Notes: a model not told the origin generated them from the sequence alone. A stretch of 42,745 bases of DNA from Thermosediminibacterales bacterium (GCA_029982205.1 JARRCM010000018.1:1-42745); one strand, 5' to 3'. Positions 14,096 through 23,589 are shown, counted from the first letter of the stretch. A program made the numbers and translations.

Positions 14096-16630
14096 ATGAC
14101 AAAACCATCAGCAAATGACCAAAGCCTTCCTGAACTACTGGCTCCGGCAGGGAACTGGGAAAGTTTGAAGGCAGCGGTAGAGAACGGTGCCGATGCGGTT
14201 TATCTTGGAGGAAAAACATTCAGTGCTAGGAGCTATGCGGCAAATTTCGATGATGAATATATGAAAAGGGCGGTAGAATATGCCCATTTACGGGGAGTTA
14301 AAATTTATGTTACGGTTAATATACTGCTTGATGATGATGAACTAAAACAGGCGGCAGAATATGTCCGCTTTTTGTATAATACAGGTGTAGATGCCGTGAT
14401 CGTTCAGGACATAGGGCTGCTTAAAGTCATCAAAAGCCTGTTTCCGGATTTGGAAGTCCATGCAAGCACCCAGATGACCATTCATAATCTTGAAGGAGTC
14501 AAAGCGCTTGAACAGATGGGCGCTGATAGAGTCGTGCTTGCCAGAGAGCTTTCTATTGATGAAATAAGGTTCATGGCAGGCCAGGCAAAAATTGGCCTAG
14601 AGGTATTTGTTCATGGGGCGTTGTGTTTCTGTTACTCTGGTCAGTGCCTTATGAGCAGCCTTATAGGAGGCCGAAGCGGAAACAGGGGAAAATGTGCCCA
14701 GCCCTGCCGCTTAAAGTTTTCTGTAGAATCAGATGGAAGAATGACTGTGGCTAGAAACATGCATGTTTTGAGCCCAAAGGACCTGAACATGATAGAGCAT
14801 CTACCTGATCTAATAAAAATCAGACAGATCAAATCATTAAAAGTAGAAGGTAGGATGAAACGACCGGAATATGTTGCAGTGGTTGTAGGAGCGTACCGCC
14901 GTGCCCTTGATTTGTTCAAGGAAAGCCCTAAGAACTATCGTATTAAAGAAGAAGAAATACGTAAACTGAAGCAAATTTTTAACCGCGGTTTTACAACAGG
15001 TTATTACTACAGCAGGCCCGGGAAAGCTATGATGAGCTATGAGAGCGGTAAAAACAGAGGACTTTTAATAGGTAAAGTTTTGGGTCATGGAGGCAAAGGA
15101 TATGCAAGGATAAAACTATACGGTGATTTAAATAAAGGTGACGGGATAGAAGTATGGACTAAAAAAGGGACGAACACAGGAACTGTTGTTGAATTTATGG
15201 AGATAAAAGGCAAGCAAGCAGAGAAAGCCTCCCGTAGTGATGTTGTTGATATTAGGATTAAAGGCGGTATCGAAAAAGGTGATCTGGTATATAAGACTTC
15301 GAACATAAAACAGCTTTTAGAAGCCCGAAAGACTTATGAAACTGAAATTCCCCGAAGGCTGGTAGGAATAAACATGGAAGCCGAATTTATCCCTGGTCGC
15401 CCTATGAAGTTAAAAATAACAGATTTTGATGGCAATGAAGTAACGGTGTGTTCAAAAACAAAGGTGGAAAAGGCTGTAAAAAGGCCGCTGACCCAAAAAG
15501 ATATCAGGTCAAAGCTTGACAGGCTAGGCAGCACCCCGTTTTTCCTTAATGAACTGAAAGTCAAACTGGTTGATGACCCTATACTTCCGTTTAGTGAACT
15601 TAATGAAACACGCCGTGAGGCAGTAAATAAGCTAATGGAAAAAAGAATTCTCTCTTTTAAAAGACCTGAAGTTTCCGAAAGGGATTATAAAGACAGGCTC
15701 TCTCAATTTATTGTACCCCGTGGAAAACAAGTTTCGGCAGTGAAGCCTCTTCTTGCTGTTAGAGTGGATAGTGTTGAAATGGCAGAAAGGGCATACAATT
15801 CAGGAGCTGACGAGGTTTATTTTGGAGGAGAGGCTTTCTTTAGAAAACCGTTTTCGATTGATGACTACCGGAAGGCAGTAAATATTGCGGGGAAATTAAA
15901 TAAAAAGATTTTCTTTGTATTTCCTAGAATTACAACAAATGAAAGAATGGAAAAAATCAAGAAAGAATTAACTGATTTGATTAAATTAAACCCTGACGGC
16001 TTTTTAGCAGGCAACCTTGGCGTTCTTAATGTTCTAAAACAAAAGGCGGTCACCTGTATAGCCGATTTTTCCCTAAACATGTTTAACCACGTTTCCGGAA
16101 CTGTTTTAAAAGAATTTAGGGTGAAACGGGTTACTCTTTCCCCTGAGCTCAGGCTGAGCCAGATCAAAGAAACGGTATCCGGTTTACCCGGCATGGAAAC
16201 AGAAGTTATAGTTCACGGTCTGCTCCCGATGATGGTTACAAAACACTGTATAATTGAAAGTGTAGAATCAGGAGATAACCCCGAAAAGTGCAGAGGAATA
16301 TGCAAACAATGCAAGACTTATGTTTTAAGAGACAGGATGAATAAAACGTTTCCTTTATGGACAGACCAGGACTGTCATACACATATAATGAACTGTGTAG
16401 AATTGATGACACTGGAGGAACTCCCCGGGATAATTGATACAGGAATTACTTCCATAAGAATAGAGGGGCGACAGGGCAAACCAGATGACCTGGAACAGGC
16501 GATTAAAGCCTACAGAACGGTTTTGGACAAGGGATATGAAGGTTTAAACAGACCATTGGTTCAAGACTTCATTGAAAAAATGAAGAACAGAGGTTACACA
16601 AAAGGCCATTTCAAAAGGGGAGTTGAATAG
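14096..16630 (+). CDS. U32 peptidase-family protein with DUF3656 (RlhA/TrhP-like RNA hydroxylation family)
   Basis: An 844-residue protein. An N-terminal U32 barrel runs to about residue 280 and contains the signature EVFVHGALCFCYSGQCLMSS followed by the CAQPCR cysteines. A DUF3656-like region follows (about 370-490), and a second, U32-like half from about 550 has its own cysteine set (HCIIESVESGDNPEKCRGICKQC, then DC near the end). Family members RlhA and TrhP are iron-sulfur proteins that hydroxylate 23S rRNA or tRNA wobble uridine with prephenate as donor; older annotations call them collagenase-like proteases. The start is ATG 14096 with GGGAG eleven bases upstream; a TTG at 14078 lacks support. 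A thioesterase gene follows by 27 bp. Confidence 0.88.
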   Translation: MTKPSANDQSLPELLAPAGNWESLKAAVENGADAVYLGGKTFSARSYAANFDDEYMKRAVEYAHLRGVKIYVTVNILLDDDELKQAAEYVRFLYNTGVDAVIVQDIGLLKVIKSLFPDLEVHASTQMTIHNLEGVKALEQMGADRVVLARELSIDEIRFMAGQAKIGLEVFVHGALCFCYSGQCLMSSLIGGRSGNRGKCAQPCRLKFSVESDGRMTVARNMHVLSPKDLNMIEHLPDLIKIRQIKSLKVEGRMKRPEYVAVVVGAYRRALDLFKESPKNYRIKEEEIRKLKQIFNRGFTTGYYYSRPGKAMMSYESGKNRGLLIGKVLGHGGKGYARIKLYGDLNKGDGIEVWTKKGTNTGTVVEFMEIKGKQAEKASRSDVVDIRIKGGIEKGDLVYKTSNIKQLLEARKTYETEIPRRLVGINMEAEFIPGRPMKLKITDFDGNEVTVCSKTKVEKAVKRPLTQKDIRSKLDRLGSTPFFLNELKVKLVDDPILPFSELNETRREAVNKLMEKRILSFKRPEVSERDYKDRLSQFIVPRGKQVSAVKPLLAVRVDSVEMAERAYNSGADEVYFGGEAFFRKPFSIDDYRKAVNIAGKLNKKIFFVFPRITTNERMEKIKKELTDLIKLNPDGFLAGNLGVLNVLKQKAVTCIADFSLNMFNHVSGTVLKEFRVKRVTLSPELRLSQIKETVSGLPGMETEVIVHGLLPMMVTKHCIIESVESGDNPEKCRGICKQCKTYVLRDRMNKTFPLWTDQDCHTHIMNCVELMTLEELPGIIDTGITSIRIEGRQGKPDDLEQAIKAYRTVLDKGYEGLNRPLVQDFIEKMKNRGYTKGHFKRGVE

Positions 16631-16657
16631 CAGTTTTTATTTTCTTTTGGGAGAGTG

Positions 16658-17410
16658 ATGTTAATGACACCTGCTGTAACGGAAAAAGACTACCGTATAC
16701 ATTCTTATGAAGTTGATTATAAAAAAAAGGCACTCATAACAAGTTTGATGAATTACCTTGATGACATAGCCATACTGCAAAGTGAAGAACTGGGAGTGGG
16801 ATTGGAATACCTGACTAAAAACAACATCGCCTGGGTGCTGTATAAATGGGATGTAAAAATAAATCAATATCCTGTGTATAATGAAAACGTTAAGGTGAGG
16901 ACGGCAGCCGAAAGCTTTAATAAGTTTTATGCCTACCGCTGGTTTGAGGTATTAAATCAAAACGGGGATAAGCTTGTTACAGCAAATTCCATATGGCTTT
17001 TAATAAATACTAAAAAAAGAAAACCTATAAGGATATTCAAAAACCTCTACGACACCTATGGCGTTGAGGATAAGAAAAACACTCTTGAAATAATGGATAT
17101 TCAGCCCCTGACGTCCATAGATGTACAGAAGGAATTTGATGTAAGGTATAGTGATATAGATACCAACGGCCATGTTAATAACGTGAAGTATATAACATGG
17201 GCCATGGAATCTGTCCCTGTGGCTATATTATCTAATTATTCCATTACCGGCATAAAAGTAACCTACAAAAAAGAAACAAAATACGGAGATACGGTGAAAA
17301 CCCAAACCCAAGTCCTGTCCAATGGTGATAAAATCACATCCTTACATAAAATCATAAACAAAAAAAATGTAGACTTGTGCCTTTTAGAAATCGTTTGGGA
17401 AAAAAGATAA
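16658..17410 (+). CDS. Acyl-ACP thioesterase (FatA/FatB family, bacterial type)
   Basis: A 250-residue protein made of two hot-dog domains. The N-terminal half has LMNYLDDIAILQSEELGVGLEYLTKNNIAWVLYKWDVKI; the second half carries the catalytic block FDVRYSDIDTNGHVNNVKYITWAMES, where Asp, Asn and His are the expected active residues. These enzymes release fatty acids from acyl carrier protein in the cytoplasm. Start choice is uncertain: GGGAG at 16649-16653 could serve ATG 16658 or ATG 16664. It is probably cotranscribed with the U32 gene, though no functional link is obvious. Chain-length preference cannot be read from the sequence. Confidence 0.87.
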   Translation: MLMTPAVTEKDYRIHSYEVDYKKKALITSLMNYLDDIAILQSEELGVGLEYLTKNNIAWVLYKWDVKINQYPVYNENVKVRTAAESFNKFYAYRWFEVLNQNGDKLVTANSIWLLINTKKRKPIRIFKNLYDTYGVEDKKNTLEIMDIQPLTSIDVQKEFDVRYSDIDTNGHVNNVKYITWAMESVPVAILSNYSITGIKVTYKKETKYGDTVKTQTQVLSNGDKITSLHKIINKKNVDLCLLEIVWEKR

Positions 17411-17444
17411 ATTATTTTCTTGAATTTATCGTAAAAAATTAATA

Positions 17445-17473
17445 TTGATTTTTAAAAATATTAAGTGTATAAT
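17445..17473 (+). promoter_or_regulatory. Sigma-A promoter of the trp operon
   Basis: TTGATT (17445-17450) and TATAAT (17468-17473) with a 17-bp spacer, about 40 bases upstream of the T-box Stem I. Confidence 0.75.
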
Positions 17474-17510
17474 TAATACCAAACAACAATAATATAACTA
17501 AATTCTATGA

Positions 17511-17776
17511 GTGGGAAGAGTAAACATTCTGGCGAAGTTAAAGAGAGTCGGGTATGGTGGGAACCGATACGGAGTCAGATGTTGAATGGGCCCATGAGAA
17601 GCAAGGCGAAATCCTGAGGGAAAGTAGCTGCAGCCGGTGATTCCGACGTTAAACGGATAGGGTATAAGAACATCAGATGTTCCGTACCTGAAAGAGATGA
17701 TGGCATAACATTTACCATCAATAACGGGTGGCACCGCGAAATTAAAACATTTCGTCCTGTGGATGAAATGTTTTTT
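17511..17776 (+). ncRNA. tRNA-Trp T-box leader (Stem I plus first antiterminator/terminator)
   Basis: Stem I starts with TGGG (17512-17515), an AGAGTA S-turn strand and AACAT (17523-17527 region), which pair back with ATGTT and CCCA around the specifier loop GAA-TGG-G; the specifier is TGG (Trp) at 17587-17589. The distal arm contains GGTGGGAACC. The T-box core GGGTGGCACCGCGAA lies at 17726-17740, and its TGGC bulge would pair with a GCCA acceptor end, matching the G discriminator of tRNA-Trp. The terminator pairs AAAACATTTCGTCC (17744-17757) with GGATGAAATGTTTT (17761-17774). Uncharged tRNA-Trp should allow read-through into trpE. With the second module it fills the gap 17411-17895. Confidence 0.93.
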
Positions 17777-17800
17777 GTTTTATGTTGTTTTATGTTGTTT
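17777..17800 (+). repeat. Short tandem repeat between the two T-box modules
   Basis: The 10-mer TATGTTGTTT occurs twice head to tail (17781-17800), preceded by a partial copy and followed by TATGCC. It forms the T-rich spacer between terminator 1 and the second T-box core and may mark how the duplication arose or slipped. Confidence 0.6.
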
Positions 17801-17877
17801 TATGCCATCAAAATTGGGTGGCACCGCGAAATCCGGGTATTTCGTCCCAAAGGGATCAAATATCCGGATTTTTTGTT
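17801..17877 (+). ncRNA. Second T-box antiterminator/terminator module without its own Stem I
   Basis: A second exact GGGTGGCACCGCGAA core lies at 17816-17830, 90 bases after the first. It is preceded by CCATCA as in the first module and followed by a terminator pairing AATCCGG...GTCCC (17830-17848) with GGGA...CCGGATT (17852-17870) and a T-run. No specifier loop or distal arm lies between the modules, so this is a partial duplication that must share, or act without, the upstream Stem I. TGGC in the bulge again fits tRNA-Trp. Confidence 0.85.
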
Positions 17878-17895
17878 TTAAAGGAGGTAAGCAGA

Positions 17896-19353
17896 TTGAT
17901 TTATCCATCTATAAATGAATTTGGAGAATTATCAAAGTCAGGAAAAGCGGTTCCTGTGATTATGGAAATCCCTGGAGATTATTATACGCCTATATCTATA
18001 TTTTCAAGTCTGGTGGAAAAAGATGAAGGGTTTCTTCTGGAAAGCGTTGAGAACGGTGAAAGGCTTGGACGTTATTCTTTTATTGGAAGAAAGCCCTTTA
18101 TGACCTTAGAAGTCAAAAAAGGAGTCATTAATATAAACCGGGGTAAAGAAAGATATAAAATACAGGGCGATCCTTTCAAAGAAATCAAAAAAATAATGTC
18201 CCTGTATAAGACAGTTAAGCTGAAAAAATCTCCGCCTTTTACAGGTGGCGCAATAGGTTTTTTCGGTTATGACACAGTGAAATATTTTGAAGAGATTCCA
18301 GAACCTTTGATAGATGACCTGAAAATGCCGGAAATTCACTTGATGTTGTTTGATGAAGTTATTGCATATGACCACTTGAAAAGCAGGGTGCAATTAATAG
18401 TCAATGTTGCTCCCGCAGAGGAAATTGAAGAAACTTATTGCAAAGCAGTTGAGAGGCTTAAGATTTTGGCTGAAAAAATCAGCAAATCCCGGAATTCGAT
18501 ATCTGTTCAGGATTTAAGTTTATATGATAAAAAACGAGAAGTGAAATTTGAAAGCAGCTTTACCCGTGAAGAATTCTGCAGTGCTGTTAAAAAGGCCAAA
18601 AACTATATAAAGAAAGGCGATGTATTTCAGGTTGTGATTTCGCAAAGGCTTGCTGTGAACTCGGATATTCCGCCGTTTCAAGCCTATAGAAAATTGAGGG
18701 GTTTAAACCCATCGCCTTACATGTATTATATAAACTTTGGGGAATATCAGGTTGTGGGTTCTTCCCCTGAAATGCTTGTAAAAACCTCCGGCAGTGAGGT
18801 TGAAACAAACCCTATTGCAGGTACAAGACGGCGGGGTAAAGACGAACTTGAAGATGAGAAGCTTGCAAACGAACTCCTTCAAGACTCTAAAGAGATAGCT
18901 GAACACATGATGCTTGTTGACCTGGGTCGAAATGACATAGGGCGTGTTGCCCGGTTCGGAACTGTTAAAGTAATTGAACAAATGAAGGTTGAAAAGTATT
19001 CGCATGTAATGCATCTGGTTTCAAGAATAACAGGAGAGATGAGAGATGATGCTGACATGTTTGATGCCTTAAAAGCATGTCTGCCTGCAGGTACTGTTTC
19101 GGGCGCTCCTAAAGTTAGGGCTATGGAAATTATCTATGAATTAGAAAAGCAGAAGCGAGGCCTGTATGCCGGGGCGGTAGGTTATGTAAGTTTTGATGGA
19201 AACCTTGACACATGTATTGCCATAAGAACAATTTTGTTCAAATCCGGTAAAGCATATATTCAAGCAGGGGCAGGAATCGTTGCAGATTCGATACCTGATA
19301 AAGAATATGAAGAGACGTTAAATAAAGCAAAAGCGTTACTGGAAGTCATATAG
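17896..19353 (+). CDS. trpE: Anthranilate synthase component I
   Basis: A 485-residue chorismate-utilising enzyme. The N-terminal domain carries the tryptophan feedback motif LLES (in FLLESVENGERLGRYSFIG). The catalytic domain has VFQVVISQRL, SPEMLVKTSGSEVETNPIAGTRRRGKDELED, LLQDSKEIAEHMMLVDLGRNDIGRV, MHLVSRITGEM, and LPAGTVSGAPKVRAMEII. With TrpG it makes anthranilate from chorismate and glutamine, the first step of tryptophan synthesis. The TTG start at 17896 follows AAGGAGG by eight bases, immediately after the second T-box terminator. It heads trpEGDCFBA and should be regulated by the leader and by tryptophan feedback. Confidence 0.96.
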   Translation: MIYPSINEFGELSKSGKAVPVIMEIPGDYYTPISIFSSLVEKDEGFLLESVENGERLGRYSFIGRKPFMTLEVKKGVININRGKERYKIQGDPFKEIKKIMSLYKTVKLKKSPPFTGGAIGFFGYDTVKYFEEIPEPLIDDLKMPEIHLMLFDEVIAYDHLKSRVQLIVNVAPAEEIEETYCKAVERLKILAEKISKSRNSISVQDLSLYDKKREVKFESSFTREEFCSAVKKAKNYIKKGDVFQVVISQRLAVNSDIPPFQAYRKLRGLNPSPYMYYINFGEYQVVGSSPEMLVKTSGSEVETNPIAGTRRRGKDELEDEKLANELLQDSKEIAEHMMLVDLGRNDIGRVARFGTVKVIEQMKVEKYSHVMHLVSRITGEMRDDADMFDALKACLPAGTVSGAPKVRAMEIIYELEKQKRGLYAGAVGYVSFDGNLDTCIAIRTILFKSGKAYIQAGAGIVADSIPDKEYEETLNKAKALLEVI

Positions 19354-19371
19354 AAAGGAGGCAAGTTGAAC

Positions 19372-19935
19372 ATGATTTTAATTATCGACAACTATGACTC
19401 GTTTTCATATAACCTGTTTCAATATATAGGAGAGTTGAACCCAAATGTAGTGGTAGTGAGGAATGACAGGATTACATTAGAAGAAATCATTAAAATGCGC
19501 CCTGATAAAATCCTTATATCCCCGGGGCCGGGCCGGCCTGAAGATGCAGGTATATGCCTTGAACTTATAAAAAAGTTGGGAAACAGGATTCCTATATTCG
19601 GGGTATGTTTAGGCCACCAGTGTATAGGTGAAGCCTTTGGAGGGAAAGTCGTTCAGGCAGAGTCACTTTTGCATGGGAAAACCTCGATGATATATCATTC
19701 GGGTGACGGCATTTTTAAGGGGCTTGAAAGCCCTTTTGAGGGGGCACGCTACCATTCATTAATAGTTGAAAGGGAATCTCTTCCGAAAGACCTTGTGATT
19801 ACTGCAGAGACCAAAACAGGTGAGATCATGGGGATTAAACATAAAAATTACCCTGTTTTTGGGGTGCAGTTCCACCCTGAATCTATAATGACATGTGGAG
19901 GCAAAACCATAATCTCGAATTTTTTAAACATGTAA
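19372..19935 (+). CDS. trpG: Anthranilate synthase component II (glutamine amidotransferase)
   Basis: A 187-residue class I glutamine amidotransferase: ILIIDNYDSFSYNLFQYIGEL at the start, SPGPGRPEDAG, the nucleophile block FGVCLGHQCIGEAFGG, and the His/Glu block FGVQFHPESIMT. It supplies ammonia to TrpE. I chose ATG 19372 with AAAGGAGG ten bases upstream; a TTG two codons earlier is closer to the ribosome site and cannot be excluded. The same family serves p-aminobenzoate synthesis (PabA), and no separate pabA is visible here, so a dual role is possible. Confidence 0.95.
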   Translation: MILIIDNYDSFSYNLFQYIGELNPNVVVVRNDRITLEEIIKMRPDKILISPGPGRPEDAGICLELIKKLGNRIPIFGVCLGHQCIGEAFGGKVVQAESLLHGKTSMIYHSGDGIFKGLESPFEGARYHSLIVERESLPKDLVITAETKTGEIMGIKHKNYPVFGVQFHPESIMTCGGKTIISNFLNM

Positions 19936-19974
19936 AACCACAGAAATCATGAATATTTTACGGAGGTGTATAAA

Positions 19975-21003
19975 ATGTTAACTTCAATTACAAAAAAGGT
20001 TATTTCAGGTGAGAACTTAAGGGAAGATGAAGCTATGAGCGCTATGGAAATCATAATGACAGGCAAAAGCACTTCAGCCCAGATAGCAGCTTTTTTGACT
20101 GCAATGAAAATGAAAGGGGAAACGGTAGAGGAAATTACAGGCTGTGCGAAGGTTATGAGAAACAAGGCGGAAAAGGTTACGGTAAACAGGGATTATGTCG
20201 TTGATTCATGCGGGACCGGTGGGGACAACAGCAACACCTTTAATATTTCAACCGCATGTGCTTTCATTGCAGCTGCTGCAGGCCTGCCTGTGGCAAAACA
20301 CGGCAACCGGGCAGTTTCAAGCCGGTGCGGGAGTGCTGATGTGCTGGAAGAGTTGGGAGTAAACATCAGCCTTGATTCAAGCGGGGTGCAGCAGTGTATT
20401 GATGAGATCGGAATAGGGTTTTTGTTCGCTCAGAACTTTCATAAAGCGATGAAGTATGCCGCACCAACCAGAAGAGAGCTTGGATTTAGGACTATTTTCA
20501 ACCTTCTCGGCCCCCTAACAAACCCTGTGGACTTAAAAGGCCATCTGTTGGGAGTGTTTGATGAAAAGCTGACAGAGCCAATATCTTCAGTGCTTAAAAA
20601 TTTGGGAATGGAAAGGGTATTGGTCGTTCACGGAATGGACGGTTTAGACGAAATCACAACTACAACTGTCACGAAAGTTTCAGAGCTTAAAGATGGAGAA
20701 ATTAGAACCTATTACATTGACCCTGAAAACTACGGAATACCTTTTTCAAACAAGAGCGACCTTATCGGTGGGGATGCAAAGGAAAATGCCTTGATAATCC
20801 GGCGGATTTTACAGGGAAAACCTGGCCCGAAAAGGGATATTGTTGTCTTAAACAGTGCCGCAGTCCTTTATGTGGGAAAAAAAGTAAATAACATAAAACA
20901 GGGAATAGAGCTTGCCGAAGAAATGATAGATTCCGGCGAAGCCTATGGAAAGCTTGAAGAACTGGTTACCTACTCCAGGGAGGTAGTAAAGCGTGCGGGG
21001 TAG
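19975..21003 (+). CDS. trpD: Anthranilate phosphoribosyltransferase
   Basis: A 342-residue enzyme that joins anthranilate to PRPP. Visible are VVDSCGTGGDNSNTFNISTACAFIAAAAG (the GTGGD PRPP loop), KHGNRAVSSRCGSADVLEELGV, FAQNFHKAMKYAAPTRRELGFRTIFNLLGPLTNP, and VVHGMDGLDEITTTTVT, all TrpD hallmarks at their usual places. The ATG at 19975 follows GGAGGTG. The 3' end overlaps trpC by 11 bases, implying translational coupling. Confidence 0.96.
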   Translation: MLTSITKKVISGENLREDEAMSAMEIIMTGKSTSAQIAAFLTAMKMKGETVEEITGCAKVMRNKAEKVTVNRDYVVDSCGTGGDNSNTFNISTACAFIAAAAGLPVAKHGNRAVSSRCGSADVLEELGVNISLDSSGVQQCIDEIGIGFLFAQNFHKAMKYAAPTRRELGFRTIFNLLGPLTNPVDLKGHLLGVFDEKLTEPISSVLKNLGMERVLVVHGMDGLDEITTTTVTKVSELKDGEIRTYYIDPENYGIPFSNKSDLIGGDAKENALIIRRILQGKPGPKRDIVVLNSAAVLYVGKKVNNIKQGIELAEEMIDSGEAYGKLEELVTYSREVVKRAG

Positions 21004-21790
21004 CATACTGGATAAAATTTTGGAATATAAACACAGGCTGCTTGATGAAGAAAAGCTGGATATTCCCCTTAATAAAATGATCGAAATTGCTGAAAAAGTT
21101 ACTGGAACACGAAGTTTTTACAGAGCCCTAGACAAGTGCGGGTCCATATCTATAATAGCGGAAGTCAAAAAAGCCTCTCCATCAAAAGGTGTTATAAAAG
21201 AAGACTTTGACCCTGTGGAAACAGCTATTGCTTATGAGAAAAACGGAGTAAACGCAATTTCGGTTTTAACAGAAGACAGGTTTTTTCAGGGGAATAAATC
21301 ATATTTAAAAAATATCAGAAAACGGGTCAATGTCCCGCTGTTACGAAAAGACTTTATTTTTGACCCGTATCAGGTATATCAATCAAAGGCCTTAGGTGCT
21401 GATGCGATTCTTTTAATAACACGAATATTAAGCGATGCCGTCTTAAAACAGCTTATAAACTTGACACATGAGCTGGGTATGGACGCCCTTGTGGAGGTTC
21501 ACTCGGAAGAAGAAATTGAAAAAGCCTTAAACGCAGGAGCAAAGATTATAGGAATAAACAATCGCGACTTGACCACTTTTAAAACGAACCTTTCAGTTAC
21601 CGAAAGCCTTATAAAACACATACCCGAAGGTATTTTGACAGTAAGTGAAAGCGGAATAAAAACATTTGAAGACATGAAGTTTCTGAAAGCCCTTGGAGTA
21701 AATGCGGTGCTTATCGGTGAGGCGTTTATGAGGGCAGACTCGATAAGTGAAAAAATAAATGAGCTAACTGGAAGTGATGCGCTTGACTAA
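20993..21790 (+). CDS. trpC: Indole-3-glycerol phosphate synthase
   Basis: A 265-residue TIM barrel: ISIIAEVKKASPSKGVIKEDFDP contains the substrate-binding/catalytic Lys and Ser of the family, followed by GVNAISVLTEDRFFQG, VPLLRKDFIFDPYQVYQSKALGADAILLI, ALVEVHSEEEIEKAL, IIGINNRDLTTFKTNLSVTESL, and SESGIKTFEDM. It converts the anthranilate deoxyribulose phosphate to indole-3-glycerol phosphate. GTG 20993 is preceded by GGGAGGT. The gene overlaps trpD upstream and trpF downstream. Confidence 0.96.
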   Translation: MRGSILDKILEYKHRLLDEEKLDIPLNKMIEIAEKVTGTRSFYRALDKCGSISIIAEVKKASPSKGVIKEDFDPVETAIAYEKNGVNAISVLTEDRFFQGNKSYLKNIRKRVNVPLLRKDFIFDPYQVYQSKALGADAILLITRILSDAVLKQLINLTHELGMDALVEVHSEEEIEKALNAGAKIIGINNRDLTTFKTNLSVTESLIKHIPEGILTVSESGIKTFEDMKFLKALGVNAVLIGEAFMRADSISEKINELTGSDALD

Positions 21791-22403
21791 GGTGAAGGTT
21801 TGTGGGATAAGAAGACCTGAAGATATCGAATTTGCCAATATACTTAATTGTGATTATGTGGGGTTTGTGTTTGCTAAAAGCCCTAGACAGGTGACTAAAG
21901 AACAGGTCAAACAGCTCTGCCGGGGGCTCGATTCATCAGTTAAAAAAGTAGGGGTTTTTGTTAATTCCTCTTTAGAAGATGTTAGAATAACAGCCCATAT
22001 CTGCGGACTGGATATAGTTCAGTTACATGGGGAAGAACCGCCGGATTACTGCGAAGCCCTTGAAGAAGAAGTGGAAGTATGGAAAGCTGTAAGGATTAAA
22101 GACAGCGAGAGCCTTAAAACAATGGAAAACTTCAGTGTGAAAACGTTTTTGCTTGACAGCTACAGCCTAAAACAGTATGGAGGAAGCGGAAAGGTTTTCG
22201 ACTGGAAGCTGGCACTTGAGGCAAAAAAGTTCGGAAACATAGTGCTTGCAGGAGGGCTGAACCCTGAAAACGTAGCTGAGGCCATAGAGATTGTCAAACC
22301 GATGGCTGTAGATGTCAGCAGCGGAGTTGAAACAGGAGGATATAAAGATTTTAATAAAATGAAAAGATTTATCGAGAAAGTGAGGGAAAGCAATGTCAAC
22401 TGA
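21777..22403 (+). CDS. trpF: Phosphoribosylanthranilate isomerase
   Basis: A 208-residue TIM barrel with the catalytic Cys in [55 protein letters not shown], and the phosphate loop [14 protein letters not shown], then [18 protein letters not shown]. It catalyses the Amadori rearrangement before TrpC. The start is taken as ATG 21777 inside the trpC 3' end (14-base overlap); the ribosome site is weak, so translation likely depends on coupling. It overlaps trpB by 11 bases. Confidence 0.95.
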   Translation: MRLTKVKVCGIRRPEDIEFANILNCDYVGFVFAKSPRQVTKEQVKQLCRGLDSSVKKVGVFVNSSLEDVRITAHICGLDIVQLHGEEPPDYCEALEEEVEVWKAVRIKDSESLKTMENFSVKTFLLDSYSLKQYGGSGKVFDWKLALEAKKFGNIVLAGGLNPENVAEAIEIVKPMAVDVSSGVETGGYKDFNKMKRFIEKVRESNVN

Positions 22404-23589
22404 TAATAAAAAACAGGGGCGATTTGGAATTTTTGGAGGCCAGTTTGTGCCTGAAACCCTTATGAATGCCTTGATTCAGTTGGAACAGGAGTACGAAAAA
22501 GCAAAAACAGATGAAGGGTTTCAGAAAGAGCTTAATTACTACCTGAAAGAGTATGCAGGCAGGCCTTCACCCCTTTATTTGGCCGAAAATTTGACCCGAA
22601 AATTAGGTGGTGGGAAAATATACCTTAAAAGAGAGGACCTAAACCATACAGGCGCGCATAAAATAAACAATGTGCTTGGTCAGGTGCTTCTGGCTAAAAG
22701 GATGAAAAAAACGAGGATAATTGCCGAGACAGGAGCCGGCCAGCATGGAGTGGCTACGGCCACTGCAGCAGCACTTTTTGGAATTCCCTGTGAGGTTTAC
22801 ATGGGAGCAGAAGACATGGAACGTCAGCGTTTGAACGTCTTCAGGATGAGACTTTTAGGAGCCAAAGTAAACCCTGTGGAATCAGGCACACGCACCCTTA
22901 AAGATGCAACAAATGAAGCTATTAGGGACTGGGTGACAAATGTGGAAGACACCTTTTATGTTATAGGGTCTGTTGTAGGGCCACACCCGTATCCAACAAT
23001 GGTCAGGGATTTTCAGAAGATAATAGGTGAAGAGACAAGACAGCAGATCATGGAAAAAGAAGGAAAACTTCCGGACTACCTTGTGGCGTGTGTAGGCGGA
23101 GGCAGCAACGCCATGGGGCTGTTTTATCCGTTTTATAATGACCGAAGTGTAAAGATGTGCGGGGTAGAAGCAGCAGGAAAAGGTGTAGACACAGATGAAA
23201 CAGCTGCGACAATCGCAAAAGGAAAGGTAGGGGTACTTCATGGAATGATGACATACCTGCTTCAGGATAAAGACGGTCAGATTCAGCCTGCGTATTCTAT
23301 TTCGGCAGGTCTTGATTACCCGGGTGTTGGCCCCGAACACGCTTACTACCATTATACCCGCAGGGCTCACTATGTTTCGGTTACAGACGAAGAAGCCCTG
23401 GAGGCCTTTGAACTGCTTACTAAAACCGAAGGGATTATACCTGCGTTGGAGAGCGCTCACGCCGTGGCTTATGTGCTGAAACTTGCGCCAAGGACACAGA
23501 AAGATGAAGTGATAGTTGTTAACATTTCAGGCCGTGGTGATAAGGATGTATATACAGTTGCAAAATCAATGGGGGTGGATTTAGAATGA
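22393..23589 (+). CDS. trpB: Tryptophan synthase beta chain
   Basis: A 398-residue PLP enzyme of the TrpB1 class: [23 protein letters not shown] at the N-terminus, [18 protein letters not shown] with the PLP-binding Lys in [24 protein letters not shown], and the phosphate loop [15 protein letters not shown]. It condenses indole with serine. The ATG at 22393 has AGGGAAAG upstream and lies inside the trpF 3' end; the stop overlaps the trpA start as ATGA. Confidence 0.97.
   Translation: MSTDNKKQGRFGIFGGQFVPETLMNALIQLEQEYEKAKTDEGFQKELNYYLKEYAGRPSPLYLAENLTRKLGGGKIYLKREDLNHTGAHKINNVLGQVLLAKRMKKTRIIAETGAGQHGVATATAAALFGIPCEVYMGAEDMERQRLNVFRMRLLGAKVNPVESGTRTLKDATNEAIRDWVTNVEDTFYVIGSVVGPHPYPTMVRDFQKIIGEETRQQIMEKEGKLPDYLVACVGGGSNAMGLFYPFYNDRSVKMCGVEAAGKGVDTDETAATIAKGKVGVLHGMMTYLLQDKDGQIQPAYSISAGLDYPGVGPEHAYYHYTRRAHYVSVTDEEALEAFELLTKTEGIIPALESAHAVAYVLKLAPRTQKDEVIVVNISGRGDKDVYTVAKSMGVDLE

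Noticed and set aside
17498-17734. A 78-codon open frame on the minus strand
   Set aside because: It overlaps the conserved T-box Stem I and core, which account for the lack of stops.
22882-23460. A 192-codon open frame on the minus strand
   Set aside because: It is antisense to trpB; its Cys/His-rich product is what the reverse complement of a conserved gene gives by chance.
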